DNA of 64,000 nt from Clostridia bacterium (GTDB taxonomy: Bacteria > Bacillota > Clostridia > Oscillospirales > Acutalibacteraceae), in contig JAFYLD010000011.1 in the NCBI GenBank assembly GCA_017537245.1, positions 1 to 64,000 of the forward strand, in the 5' to 3' direction. The notes under the pieces are model-generated. The model saw only the letters and a program-made list of their open reading frames with translations. It made no database searches and had not been told where the DNA came from. This document shows, piece after piece, positions 1 to 6,419 of the stretch. The translations under genes and the position numbers were made by a program. How positions within the stretch are numbered: the first letter of the stretch is position 1; each line of letters begins with the position of its first letter.

Positions 1-419
1 CAAATTGTCGTCAATGGAAAAGGTTGTCAGTAAATCGCCATATAAAAAAAGAGAACTGTGCGGGTGGAACTTCTGAAAAAGGAATTATTGTGTAAAATCA
101 AGGGCAGAATGAGATTTCCTGAAAAGGTTGCAATAGTAGGCAATGAAAAAACCTAACTCTCAAACCACAATGCGAACGGAACGAAAGCGAAAGCACACCG
201 TTTCACTATTAGAGTTTTTCCTTGCTTTTTGCAAGGGGAAACTCTATCCTCTGCTCACTCCACTCTGCTCTGCTCCCGTTTGCACTTTTAAAAATTAAAT
301 CGAAGATTGAGAATATCGCTAAACACAGCGAAAATAATAACATAGACCTTTTGAAACGAAACATCAAGTTGAGTTTCAAACCCTTGGTTCTTTGGGGATA
401 AAGAACGAAAGGGGTGAAT
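1..419. other. Left-edge stretch without a recognised gene
   Basis: No convincing gene lies here. In the + frame entered at base 2 there are two short open stretches separated by stops (to about 80 and about 150). They could be the decayed 3' end of a gene cut by the window edge, but I do not recognise the peptide. A strong hairpin sits at 211-225 paired with 231-245 (15 bp, one G-T, five-T loop). It lacks a following T-run on either strand, so it is not a clean terminator. Together with the neighbouring zinc-ribbon gene this looks like accessory DNA. Confidence 0.4.
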
Positions 420-440
420 AGAGCGGACAAAGTCCGCTCT
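420..440 (-). terminator. Palindromic hairpin after the zinc-ribbon gene
   Basis: A perfect 9-bp stem (420-428 with 432-440) with a 3-nt loop lies 15 bp past the stop codon of the zinc-ribbon gene. The T-tract on the minus strand is weak, so terminator function is a guess from position. The core AGAGCGGA/TCCGCTCT recurs in the hairpin at 26619-26642. Confidence 0.4.
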
Positions 441-454
441 AGAGGGGAAAACAA

Positions 455-1633
455 TTACCATTTGTGTTTGCAATTGTTACATTCGTATTGTTTGCCAATT
501 TTAGAAGAAGCCAAACCGAACACTCCAACAGAAACAGTTCTATTTATGTTTGAAATTCTTTTTGTGTTTGTGCTTCCGCATAATGGACATTTGGGATGAT
601 TAATTTGATTATAAATTTGTGCCTGATTTGCTGCGATTGAAAACCTTTCTTCAAGAATTTGTTCATATTTTAATGGGTTTTGTTTGACCATTTTAATATC
701 GGCATCTATTTGTTTAACAGAGTTTGATGTAGCATACAATAAAAACCATCCTATTGCGGCAACAATAAATGAAATTACTTTTAAAAACAAATTACCTTGC
801 AACAAAATCAAGACAATAAATAATACTGTAAAAGTGATTGAAACAATAACTGTAATGATTCTGGCCATTATTTCGTAATTTCTATCTTTTTCTAATCTAA
901 GAAGATGAAAATTTAAGGCATCTTCATTTTCATCAGTTGTGTTTGGGGTTTCAAAATCAAAATCAGGAATGTCTTTTGGGAAAAAGATACTTTCATCAAT
1001 TGTTTCGTTAAGAGTTGTCTTAGCATTCTCTAATAATGATATATACTTAGATTTTCCAAAAGCATATGAAGAAGACAAAACTTTAATTAACAAATACTTA
1101 TATTTCCCATTAGAATGTTTAATGATTTGATATATAGGATACCATAACATAAGGTCTTCTGAATTACCTGAACTTCCATCAGGATAGTATTCAACAAAAG
1201 ATATTTCATCATATAAATATTTTGAGTAAACATTCATTACCTCAGTAGAAAGGCAAGAAAAATCTATTAAACCAAAAAGTTTTGTTGTGTTGTTAATATT
1301 AAATGCAAGGTGAGTTTCTTTATAATCTTCCAAAAGCAATATAGCAATTTTATCGTAAAGTAAACTCAGACTTTTTTCTTTGTCCAAAACATCGATATTT
1401 CTTTTATATTTTTCTACATTATCACGAAACAGTTCACAAAAAGTATCAAATTTAGAAATATCAAAATTATCAAAAAAAGTTTTTGTTTGTTGAATTAAAT
1501 TTTCAATCATAGAATCGCAATCAACAGTTTGGGTGTTTGAGTTTTCATAATTAATTGGATATCCACAGTGAATACAAGCATTACACTTATCTGAAATTTT
1601 GCCACCACATTCAGGACATGTAATTAAAGCCAT
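455..1633 (-). CDS. Double zinc-ribbon membrane protein of unknown function
   Basis: A 392-residue protein with a zinc ribbon at each end. The N-terminal ribbon has Cys6 and Cys9 plus Cys20 and Cys23. The C-terminal ribbon has CPLC followed about 30 residues later by CNNC and a final KHKW. Between them lies a mostly alpha-helical, acidic region and, at about residues 258-300, two closely spaced hydrophobic segments that should form a membrane hairpin. The start is ATG with a strong AAAGGAGG site just upstream and its own promoter. Base composition is visibly more AT-rich than the genes to the right, and the gene abuts a truncated cotJC, which suggests acquisition. Membrane-anchored zinc-ribbon proteins of this sort are common in Firmicutes but rarely have assigned functions. 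I do not assign one. Confidence 0.75.
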   Translation of the reverse strand: MALITCPECGGKISDKCNACIHCGYPINYENSNTQTVDCDSMIENLIQQTKTFFDNFDISKFDTFCELFRDNVEKYKRNIDVLDKEKSLSLLYDKIAILLLEDYKETHLAFNINNTTKLFGLIDFSCLSTEVMNVYSKYLYDEISFVEYYPDGSSGNSEDLMLWYPIYQIIKHSNGKYKYLLIKVLSSSYAFGKSKYISLLENAKTTLNETIDESIFFPKDIPDFDFETPNTTDENEDALNFHLLRLEKDRNYEIMARIITVIVSITFTVLFIVLILLQGNLFLKVISFIVAAIGWFLLYATSNSVKQIDADIKMVKQNPLKYEQILEERFSIAANQAQIYNQINHPKCPLCGSTNTKRISNINRTVSVGVFGLASSKIGKQYECNNCKHKW

Positions 1634-1667
1634 ACAAAGTTCCTCCTTTGTTTATTAATTCTTGTAT

Positions 1668-1696
1668 ATTATATCACGAACTAAATATATGGTCAA
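1668..1696 (-). promoter_or_regulatory. Sigma-A-type promoter for the zinc-ribbon gene
   Basis: On the minus strand TTGACC (1691-1696) and TATAAT (1668-1673) are separated by exactly 17 bp, about 35 bp before the start codon. The promoter lies in the junction between the truncated cotJC and the zinc-ribbon gene, so the gene arrived with, or acquired, independent transcription. Confidence 0.7.
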
Positions 1697-1702
1697 TATA
1701 AT

Positions 1703-1927
1703 CTATATTAAAATAATTAGTATACAAAATAAATCTTCAATACCAACATCGGTTAGCAAACCCTTTACCTCATCGTATGGCATACCGTAGCGTTGGGTAA
1801 GATAACGCATAGACGCGCCTAGCTCACCATCGGGACCGCCATATTGACTGATTATGATTTGCGCGTACTTTGGATTTGGATTTTTTATATTTACGGGGTA
1901 TTGCAGTTTCTTTTCATATTGCCACAT
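1703..1927 (-). pseudogene. cotJC: Truncated cotJC (manganese-catalase-type spore coat protein)
   Basis: The first about 65 residues (MWQYEKKLQYPVNIK, QYGGPDGELGASMRYL, GLLTDVG) match the start of the CotJC spore-coat protein, a manganese-catalase relative. Intact CotJC is about 190 residues and continues into a four-helix metal-binding domain. Here the frame runs into a short hydrophobic tail (FCILIILI) and stops at 74 residues, right where the family should read TEELAH. The ferritin-like metal-binding helices are therefore missing. The breakpoint is near 1735-1740, next to the AT-rich zinc-ribbon gene. The gene follows cotJB with a 3-bp gap, the normal cotJABC order. A functional product is unlikely, though the N-terminal peptide could still be translated. 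Confidence 0.8.
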
Positions 1928-1930
1928 ACG

Positions 1931-2188
1931 TTACACCTGCCTTTCCCATGGCCACGGAGAGTCGATCCAACTCCAGCGGTCGGTCGCGGGCACGTCGGAT
2001 TTGGTAACGATATATCTACCAAACTTTGCCTCATAAGCGGCTATCGCCTCACGCTTGCGACGACGATATTCGCGCAACATTTGCAACGCTTTTGCATCGC
2101 GTGGATGGGTGTCTAAATAAAGCTCGGTTTCAAGGATTGAAAAGCATAGCGCATCAATACTTTGTTTCATCGTGCGTTTTTCGTTCAT
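1931..2188 (-). CDS. cotJB: Spore coat protein CotJB
   Basis: An 85-residue protein with the CotJB hallmarks: an N-terminal helical segment containing ELYLDTHPRDAKALQML, a basic stretch, and the terminal PWPWE motif. CotJB is a component of the inner spore coat, encoded with CotJA and CotJC and made in the mother cell under SigE in Bacillus. It overlaps the end of cotJA by 4 bp, so translation is probably coupled. It is full length, unlike the downstream cotJC, which means the coat operon was broken only at its distal end. Mother-cell expression is inferred from the family; I could not identify a confident SigE promoter upstream. Confidence 0.88.
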   Translation of the reverse strand: MNEKRTMKQSIDALCFSILETELYLDTHPRDAKALQMLREYRRRKREAIAAYEAKFGRYIVTKSDVPATDRWSWIDSPWPWERQV

Positions 2189-2367
2189 CGGGCAGTACCT
2201 CCCGGCATAAAGGGTTTGTCAAGACACGGGTAGATAGTGCCACTAGAAAAGCCTGTTTCATCATCGTAAACAGAGTTTATATGCTGCACGTTTACAAACG
2301 CCATAGCGAGTACGTCGTTATCCGGCATATCGTAAGACGTGTTATAATTTGTTTCTATATAATTCAT
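2185..2367 (-). CDS. cotJA: Spore coat-associated protein CotJA
   Basis: A 60-residue protein with the CotJA pattern: DVLAMAFVNVQ, then a GTIYPCLDKPF block near the C-terminus. CotJA is the small leading gene of the cotJ operon and is needed with CotJC for assembly into the coat. The start ATG follows an AAAAGGAG site. The 4-bp overlap with cotJB marks one transcription unit read right to left. The about 70 bp upstream, before the glycosyltransferase terminator, should hold the promoter, but no sigma-A pair is evident, consistent with use of a sporulation sigma factor. Confidence 0.82.
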   Translation of the reverse strand: MNYIETNYNTSYDMPDNDVLAMAFVNVQHINSVYDDETGFSSGTIYPCLDKPFMPGGTAR

Positions 2368-2441
2368 AACCTTTTCTCCTTTTAATATTTTGCGTCCCTT
2401 ATACAGTATATTGTCGAGGGTAAAAAAGAGTGAAAAAGCAA

Positions 2442-2469
2442 AACGCCCACTACCAAAATAGTGGACGTT
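2442..2469 (-). terminator. Intrinsic terminator after the glycosyltransferase gene
   Basis: An 11-bp stem (2442-2452 with 2459-2469, one mismatch) and 6-nt loop, followed on the minus strand by TTGCTTTTT. It sits immediately after the stop codon of the glycosyltransferase gene and separates it from the cotJ operon. Confidence 0.8.
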
Positions 2470-2474
2470 TTTTA

Positions 2475-3428
2475 TTATTTATTATCATCAGTTTTTTGTG
2501 CGATGGTATAACGCGGTCTTCCCTTTACTTCAAGATAAATCTTGCCGATATATTCGCCGATAACACCAAGACTTAAAAGCTGCACGCCACCAAAGAAGCA
2601 AATTATACTTACAGTTGACGCCCAACCCGCAACACTAGAACCCACAAGCGCGGTGATAATTGACCAAATAATACCTATAAAACTAAGCGCCGATACAATA
2701 AAGCCAAAGGCTGTTATCAGGCGAATCGGTTTTACCGAAAGACTGGTAATGCCGTTTATCGCAAAAGAAATCATCTTTTTAAGCGGATATTTACTCTCAC
2801 CCGCCATGCGCTCTTTGCGAGAATACTCGACGCTGGAATATTTAAAACCAACCATAGGGACTAGTCCGCGCAAAAAGAGGTTGACTTCTTTAAACTCGGC
2901 GAGTGTTTCTAACGCGCGTTTTGACATTAGTCGATAATCGGCGTGATTGTAAACAATATCGGCGCCCATAGCTCGCATAAGCTTATAAAAGAATTGCGCA
3001 GTACCACGCTTAAATTTGGTGTCGGTTTTTCTATCGGAACGAACACCATAAACAATATCGCTACCCGAAAGATATTCGTCAACCATTTTATCAATAGCGT
3101 CGATATCATCTTGACCGTCACAGTCAACCGAAATAGAGATGTCGCATTTTTCTTTGGCTTCCATAAGACCGGCCAAAAGCGCGTTTTGGTGACCTTGATT
3201 TCGGCTAAGTGAAATGCCGCAGTAATGTTCGTCAAGAGAAGATAACTCGCTAATAATATCCCAAGTCTTATCGCGACTGCCATCGTTTACAAAAAGTATG
3301 CGACTTTGATCACTAATCTTGCCGTCTATGTAAAGATCGTTTATCTTTTGTAAAAACATTGGAGCCGTAACCGGTAAAACCTCTTGCTCGTTGTAGCATG
3401 GTATTACAATATATAATATAGGTTGCAT
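2475..3428 (-). CDS. Polyprenyl-phosphate-type family 2 glycosyltransferase (GtrB/DPM1-like)
   Basis: A 317-residue protein with an N-terminal GT2 catalytic domain (about 1-220) and two C-terminal membrane helices (about 230-260 and 265-295), the layout of GtrB and dolichol-phosphate-mannose synthase-like enzymes. Visible motifs are VIPCYNEQEVLP at the nucleotide-binding end, VNDGSRD, and the metal-binding SVDCDGQDD. Such enzymes move a sugar from a nucleotide donor to undecaprenyl phosphate on the cytoplasmic face, for later transfer to wall polymers. The acceptor and sugar cannot be told from sequence. It is transcribed from its own promoter, which overlaps the end of sigF, and has its own terminator, so it is probably a single-gene unit. 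The start follows a strong AAGGGGA site. Confidence 0.88.
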   Translation of the reverse strand: MQPILYIVIPCYNEQEVLPVTAPMFLQKINDLYIDGKISDQSRILFVNDGSRDKTWDIISELSSLDEHYCGISLSRNQGHQNALLAGLMEAKEKCDISISVDCDGQDDIDAIDKMVDEYLSGSDIVYGVRSDRKTDTKFKRGTAQFFYKLMRAMGADIVYNHADYRLMSKRALETLAEFKEVNLFLRGLVPMVGFKYSSVEYSRKERMAGESKYPLKKMISFAINGITSLSVKPIRLITAFGFIVSALSFIGIIWSIITALVGSSVAGWASTVSIICFFGGVQLLSLGVIGEYIGKIYLEVKGRPRYTIAQKTDDNK

Positions 3429-3458
3429 TTTTGTTCCCCTTTTTTAATTATCATATAT

Positions 3459-3487
3459 ATAATATAACTTGTGTAAAATTTTGTCAA
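3459..3487 (-). promoter_or_regulatory. Promoter of the glycosyltransferase gene, overlapping the sigF stop
   Basis: TTGACA (3482-3487) and TATTAT (3459-3464) on the minus strand, 17 bp apart. The -35 hexamer overlaps the sigF stop codon. This gives the downstream gene vegetative transcription independent of the sporulation operon. Confidence 0.75.
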
Positions 3488-4155
3488 GCGACTGAGCCTA
3501 TAACGTTTCGAAGTTTTTGCAGTATTTTCTTTTCGGCACGCGATATTTGTACCTGTGATATACCAAGCCGCGTCGCCGTTTCGTTTTGGGTAAGAAACTG
3601 AAAATAGCGATATTTTATTATTTGTTGCTCGGTAGCATCTAGGTATGAAAAGGCTCGTTCAAGCAGTAATTTATCTATTAGCGAATCCTCGGGTCCTGCA
3701 ACAGATACGTCCAGCTCTCTTATGCCGTCATCATTTTCGACCGTGAGCGAAACGGTAGGCATTGCCGCCGACTGCGCCTCGGTTATTTCTTCGGGCGTAA
3801 CGCCAAGCGACACTGCTAGTTCGTTTATTGTCGGCTCGCGAGATAGTTGATTTTCTAGTCTCATTTTTTCACGAGCTACCTTTAACGACAATTCCTTTAA
3901 ACTGCGCGACACCTTTATAGCGCCGCCATCGCGAAACATACGGCGCACCTCACCCAAAATTACCGGCACCGCATAGGTCGAAAAACAAAGACCGCGGCTA
4001 TTGTCAAATCCGTCTGCCGCCTTTATAAGACCAATACACCCCGCTTGATAAAGGTCGTCGTACTCAATACCTCTGCCTACAAACCTTTTGCACAGTGAGT
4101 GAACTAGCGGCAGGTTACTTTCGATAAAACTGTCGCGTGATTTAACGTCAACCAT
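3484..4155 (-). CDS. sigF: Forespore RNA polymerase sigma factor SigF
   Basis: A 223-residue sigma-70 family protein of the SigF/SigB/SigG group. Region 2 carries the core-binding and -10 recognition stretch (DDLYQAGCIGLIKAADGFD, then FSTYAVPVILGEVRRMFRD). Region 3 follows, and region 4 has a helix-turn-helix (QNETATRLGISQVQISRAEKKIL). The position after spoIIAA and spoIIAB fixes it as SigF rather than SigG or SigB. SigF is the first compartment-specific sigma factor of sporulation. It is held by SpoIIAB and released in the forespore. The gene overlaps spoIIAB by 8 bp, the classic coupled arrangement. Length is slightly below the Bacillus protein (about 255), mainly from a shorter N-terminus. 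Confidence 0.93.
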   Translation of the reverse strand: MVDVKSRDSFIESNLPLVHSLCKRFVGRGIEYDDLYQAGCIGLIKAADGFDNSRGLCFSTYAVPVILGEVRRMFRDGGAIKVSRSLKELSLKVAREKMRLENQLSREPTINELAVSLGVTPEEITEAQSAAMPTVSLTVENDDGIRELDVSVAGPEDSLIDKLLLERAFSYLDATEQQIIKYRYFQFLTQNETATRLGISQVQISRAEKKILQKLRNVIGSVA

Positions 4156-4591
4156 TTACAGTATATCTTGGCGCTATCTTTTTAGAGAGTAAAATAGTAG
4201 TGCCCTTACCAACGTGAGAACGCACTCGAATAGAGTCCATAAATGATTGCATAACCGCAAACCCAAGTCCCGCGCGCTCACCACCAACCGTGGTATATAG
4301 CGGCTCCATCGCTTTTTCTACGTTTTCGATACCGCAACCGTTATCACGAATTTTAATTTTTATTATATTAGTATCGGTGATTTCGCCACTTATGTAAATC
4401 TTACCTATCGACTCGCGATAAGCGTGAACAATACAGTTTGTTACCGCCTCGCTAACGGCGGTTTTGATATCGTTTATTTCCTCGAGCGTTGGGTCAAGCT
4501 GCGCTGCAAAAGCCGCAACCGTAGCACGCGCAAACCCCTCGTTTGCCGAGCGTGATAATATATTCATACTAAACTTGTTGATAATCTCCAT
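4148..4591 (-). CDS. spoIIAB: Anti-sigma-F factor and serine kinase SpoIIAB
   Basis: A 147-residue GHKL-fold ATPase with the SpoIIAB boxes: N box EAVTNCIVHAY (about 49-59), G1 box DNGCGI (about 85), and G2 box GERAGLGFAVMQSF (about 105). It binds and inhibits SigF when loaded with ATP and phosphorylates SpoIIAA on a serine. It lies between spoIIAA and sigF in the canonical order. It overlaps sigF by 8 bp and is separated from spoIIAA by 11 bp, giving matched amounts of the three partners. Length is typical of the family. Confidence 0.94.
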   Translation of the reverse strand: MEIINKFSMNILSRSANEGFARATVAAFAAQLDPTLEEINDIKTAVSEAVTNCIVHAYRESIGKIYISGEITDTNIIKIKIRDNGCGIENVEKAMEPLYTTVGGERAGLGFAVMQSFMDSIRVRSHVGKGTTILLSKKIAPRYTVNG

Positions 4592-4602
4592 TTTCTATCT
4601 CC

Positions 4603-4920
4603 TTATTTTTTACACTCGTCTATGGTTGCGAGTTTTTCTATTCCTGATAATTTCATAACCTTATATATCTGCGGACTAGTTCCCGTAATATGCAACTTGC
4701 CGCCACGACGAGAAAGATTGCGATATCTACCCATAACAAGACCGATACCTGAACTGTCCATAAAGCTGACTCTAGTAAAATCAAGCACCAATAACGCCGG
4801 CATATTAAGTTCAGCCGCGTTGTCAATTGCGTTTCTGATAGATGCCGCGGTATGATGATCTATTTCTCCATTTAGGTAGGCGGTTGTTACCTCGCCGTTT
4901 ACACTAATATCTACTGACAT
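4603..4920 (-). CDS. spoIIAA: Anti-anti-sigma factor SpoIIAA
   Basis: A 105-residue STAS-domain protein. The phosphorylation site region reads DFTRVSFMDSSGIGLVMG, with the acceptor serine in the DSSG turn at about position 58, as in all SpoIIAA/RsbV proteins. The unphosphorylated form displaces SigF from SpoIIAB, and SpoIIE phosphatase (not in this window) generates it. It is the first gene of the spoIIA operon. I looked for a SigH-type promoter in the about 30 bp between its start and the folC terminator and could not call one confidently. Confidence 0.93.
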   Translation of the reverse strand: MSVDISVNGEVTTAYLNGEIDHHTAASIRNAIDNAAELNMPALLVLDFTRVSFMDSSGIGLVMGRYRNLSRRGGKLHITGTSPQIYKVMKLSGIEKLATIDECKK

Positions 4921-4949
4921 AAAAACACCTCTATTTTTTAAAAAAGATA

Positions 4950-4988
4950 AAGGACAAACCTTTTATAATAGTATAAAGGCTTGTCCTT
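4950..4988 (-). terminator. Terminator between folC and the spoIIA operon
   Basis: A long stem (4950-4957 with 4981-4988, continuing inward past one mismatch) followed on the minus strand by a T-rich run. It lies about 40 bp past the folC stop codon and just upstream of spoIIAA, so it insulates the sporulation operon from folC readthrough. Confidence 0.75.
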
Positions 4989-5025
4989 AAATTTATTGTC
5001 ATATCAAGTTGTCACAATTTAACTT

Positions 5026-6231
5026 TTATCGTCTTAAAAGAGGGCGAATCTCGCTAGCAAGATAAAGCGAACCAAAAACGAAGGTAGGATTTTGGTCTAA
5101 ATGCAATAACACGTCGCCCATATTTTCTACCGTTAAAACCTGGCTACAATATTGTCGCGCTTCGATCGCTAATTCTTCTACTTGCAAAGCGCGTGGTACG
5201 TTTGGCTTTACGCAAATGACCTTTTTGCAGTAAGGCAGAGTTTTTGCTAATACCTCGCGATAGTTTTTATCCTTCATAACGCCGATAACGGCGGTTATAT
5301 TTTGGTGTTGTGCGAGCACCGTACAAAGCACGTCTGCGCCGTCGGGATTATGCGCGCCGTCGATTACTATAAGCGGCATTTTAGACACCACTTCTAATCT
5401 CGCGGGAATAAACGCTTTTTCAAGACCTTGCTTTATGCTGGTAGTAGATATTTCAAGTCCGCAATTTTTAAGTGTTTCAATCGCTATTAAAGCATTTTCA
5501 ATTTGATAAGCGCCACCAAGATTGGTTTTGTAAGTTTCTCCCCCATAACAAAAACTATTACCCAAAACTGAAACGTTGACGTCGGTTAAATCATTTTGGT
5601 TTGGAGTTGTTATGTTTTGGGAATAAGAAGATATAACTTCAAACGCACTTTGTGGTTGGTTTAAACTAGTAACTACCGCATTATTTTTTATAATGCCGCA
5701 TTTCTCAGCCGCGATTTTCTCGACCGTATCACCTAAAATCGCCGTATGGTCAAGACCGATTTTGGTAATAACCGAAACAAGCGGAGAATCAATAACGTTG
5801 GTCGCGTCGAATCGACCGCCAAGACCTGTTTCGAGCACGGCAACGTCTATTTTGTTTTCGCTAAAATACAAAAATCCAACCGCGGTTATAAACTCAAACT
5901 CGGTGAGTGTAACTCCCGTATCGATAACTTTTTGTGATAATCGACACAAATCGTCGCGGCTTATATACTCGCCGTTTATTTGTATGCGCTCGCAAAAGTC
6001 TACGATATATGGTGACACAAACGCGCCCACCTTGTACCCCGCTTCTTTTAAAGTGCTAGAAACAAACGTATTAACCGAGCCCTTACCGTTAGTACCCGCA
6101 ATATGAATAGACTTAAAATCATTTTGCGGATCACCTAGTCTTTGGCAAACGGCGGTTATGCGTTCGAGTCCCGCTTTGTGTGAAAAAGCGCCGAGCGAGT
6201 GTATATAATTTAAAGTTTCATTATAATTCAT
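5026..6231 (-). CDS. folC: Bifunctional folylpolyglutamate/dihydrofolate synthase
   Basis: A 401-residue Mur-ligase-family enzyme. The ATP-binding loop is AGTNGKGSVNTFVSS (about 45-60). The downstream motif LETGLGGRFDATN (about 135) and the IDGAHNPDGADVL block in the C-terminal ligase domain (about 290) are diagnostic of FolC. It adds glutamate to dihydropteroate and to reduced folates using ATP, which retains the cofactor in the cell. It is flanked by hairpins on both sides, so it is probably monocistronic. Whether it has both activities or only one cannot be judged from sequence. Length is within the usual 400-440 range. Confidence 0.92.
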   Translation of the reverse strand: MNYNETLNYIHSLGAFSHKAGLERITAVCQRLGDPQNDFKSIHIAGTNGKGSVNTFVSSTLKEAGYKVGAFVSPYIVDFCERIQINGEYISRDDLCRLSQKVIDTGVTLTEFEFITAVGFLYFSENKIDVAVLETGLGGRFDATNVIDSPLVSVITKIGLDHTAILGDTVEKIAAEKCGIIKNNAVVTSLNQPQSAFEVISSYSQNITTPNQNDLTDVNVSVLGNSFCYGGETYKTNLGGAYQIENALIAIETLKNCGLEISTTSIKQGLEKAFIPARLEVVSKMPLIVIDGAHNPDGADVLCTVLAQHQNITAVIGVMKDKNYREVLAKTLPYCKKVICVKPNVPRALQVEELAIEARQYCSQVLTVENMGDVLLHLDQNPTFVFGSLYLASEIRPLLRR

Positions 6232-6285
6232 AAAACACCAAAATTTTACTTGAAAAATTTAAAATTATTTTCACATAATACTATC

Positions 6286-6307
6286 AAGGATTAATCACTT
6301 AATCCTT
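6286..6307. terminator. Hairpin in the valS-folC gap
   Basis: A 9-bp perfect stem (6286-6294 with 6299-6307) and 4-nt loop, followed by TTT on the + strand. It lies between the valS terminator and the folC start. Its role is unclear; it could be an extra terminator or part of the folC leader. Confidence 0.35.
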
Positions 6308-6373
6308 TTTAATGCAGTAAATATATTTAAGTCTTGTTAAGTTAATAAAGAAAAGTACGTTTACTGCAATATA

Positions 6374-6403
6374 AAAGAGAGCCAAAATATATTGGCTCTC
6401 TTT
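6374..6403 (-). terminator. Terminator of valS
   Basis: A 12-bp perfect stem (6374-6385 with 6392-6403) with a 6-nt loop, ending in a T-run on the minus strand, about 17 bp after the valS stop codon. Confidence 0.85.
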
Positions 6404-6419
6404 TTGAATGTTGTCTTAA

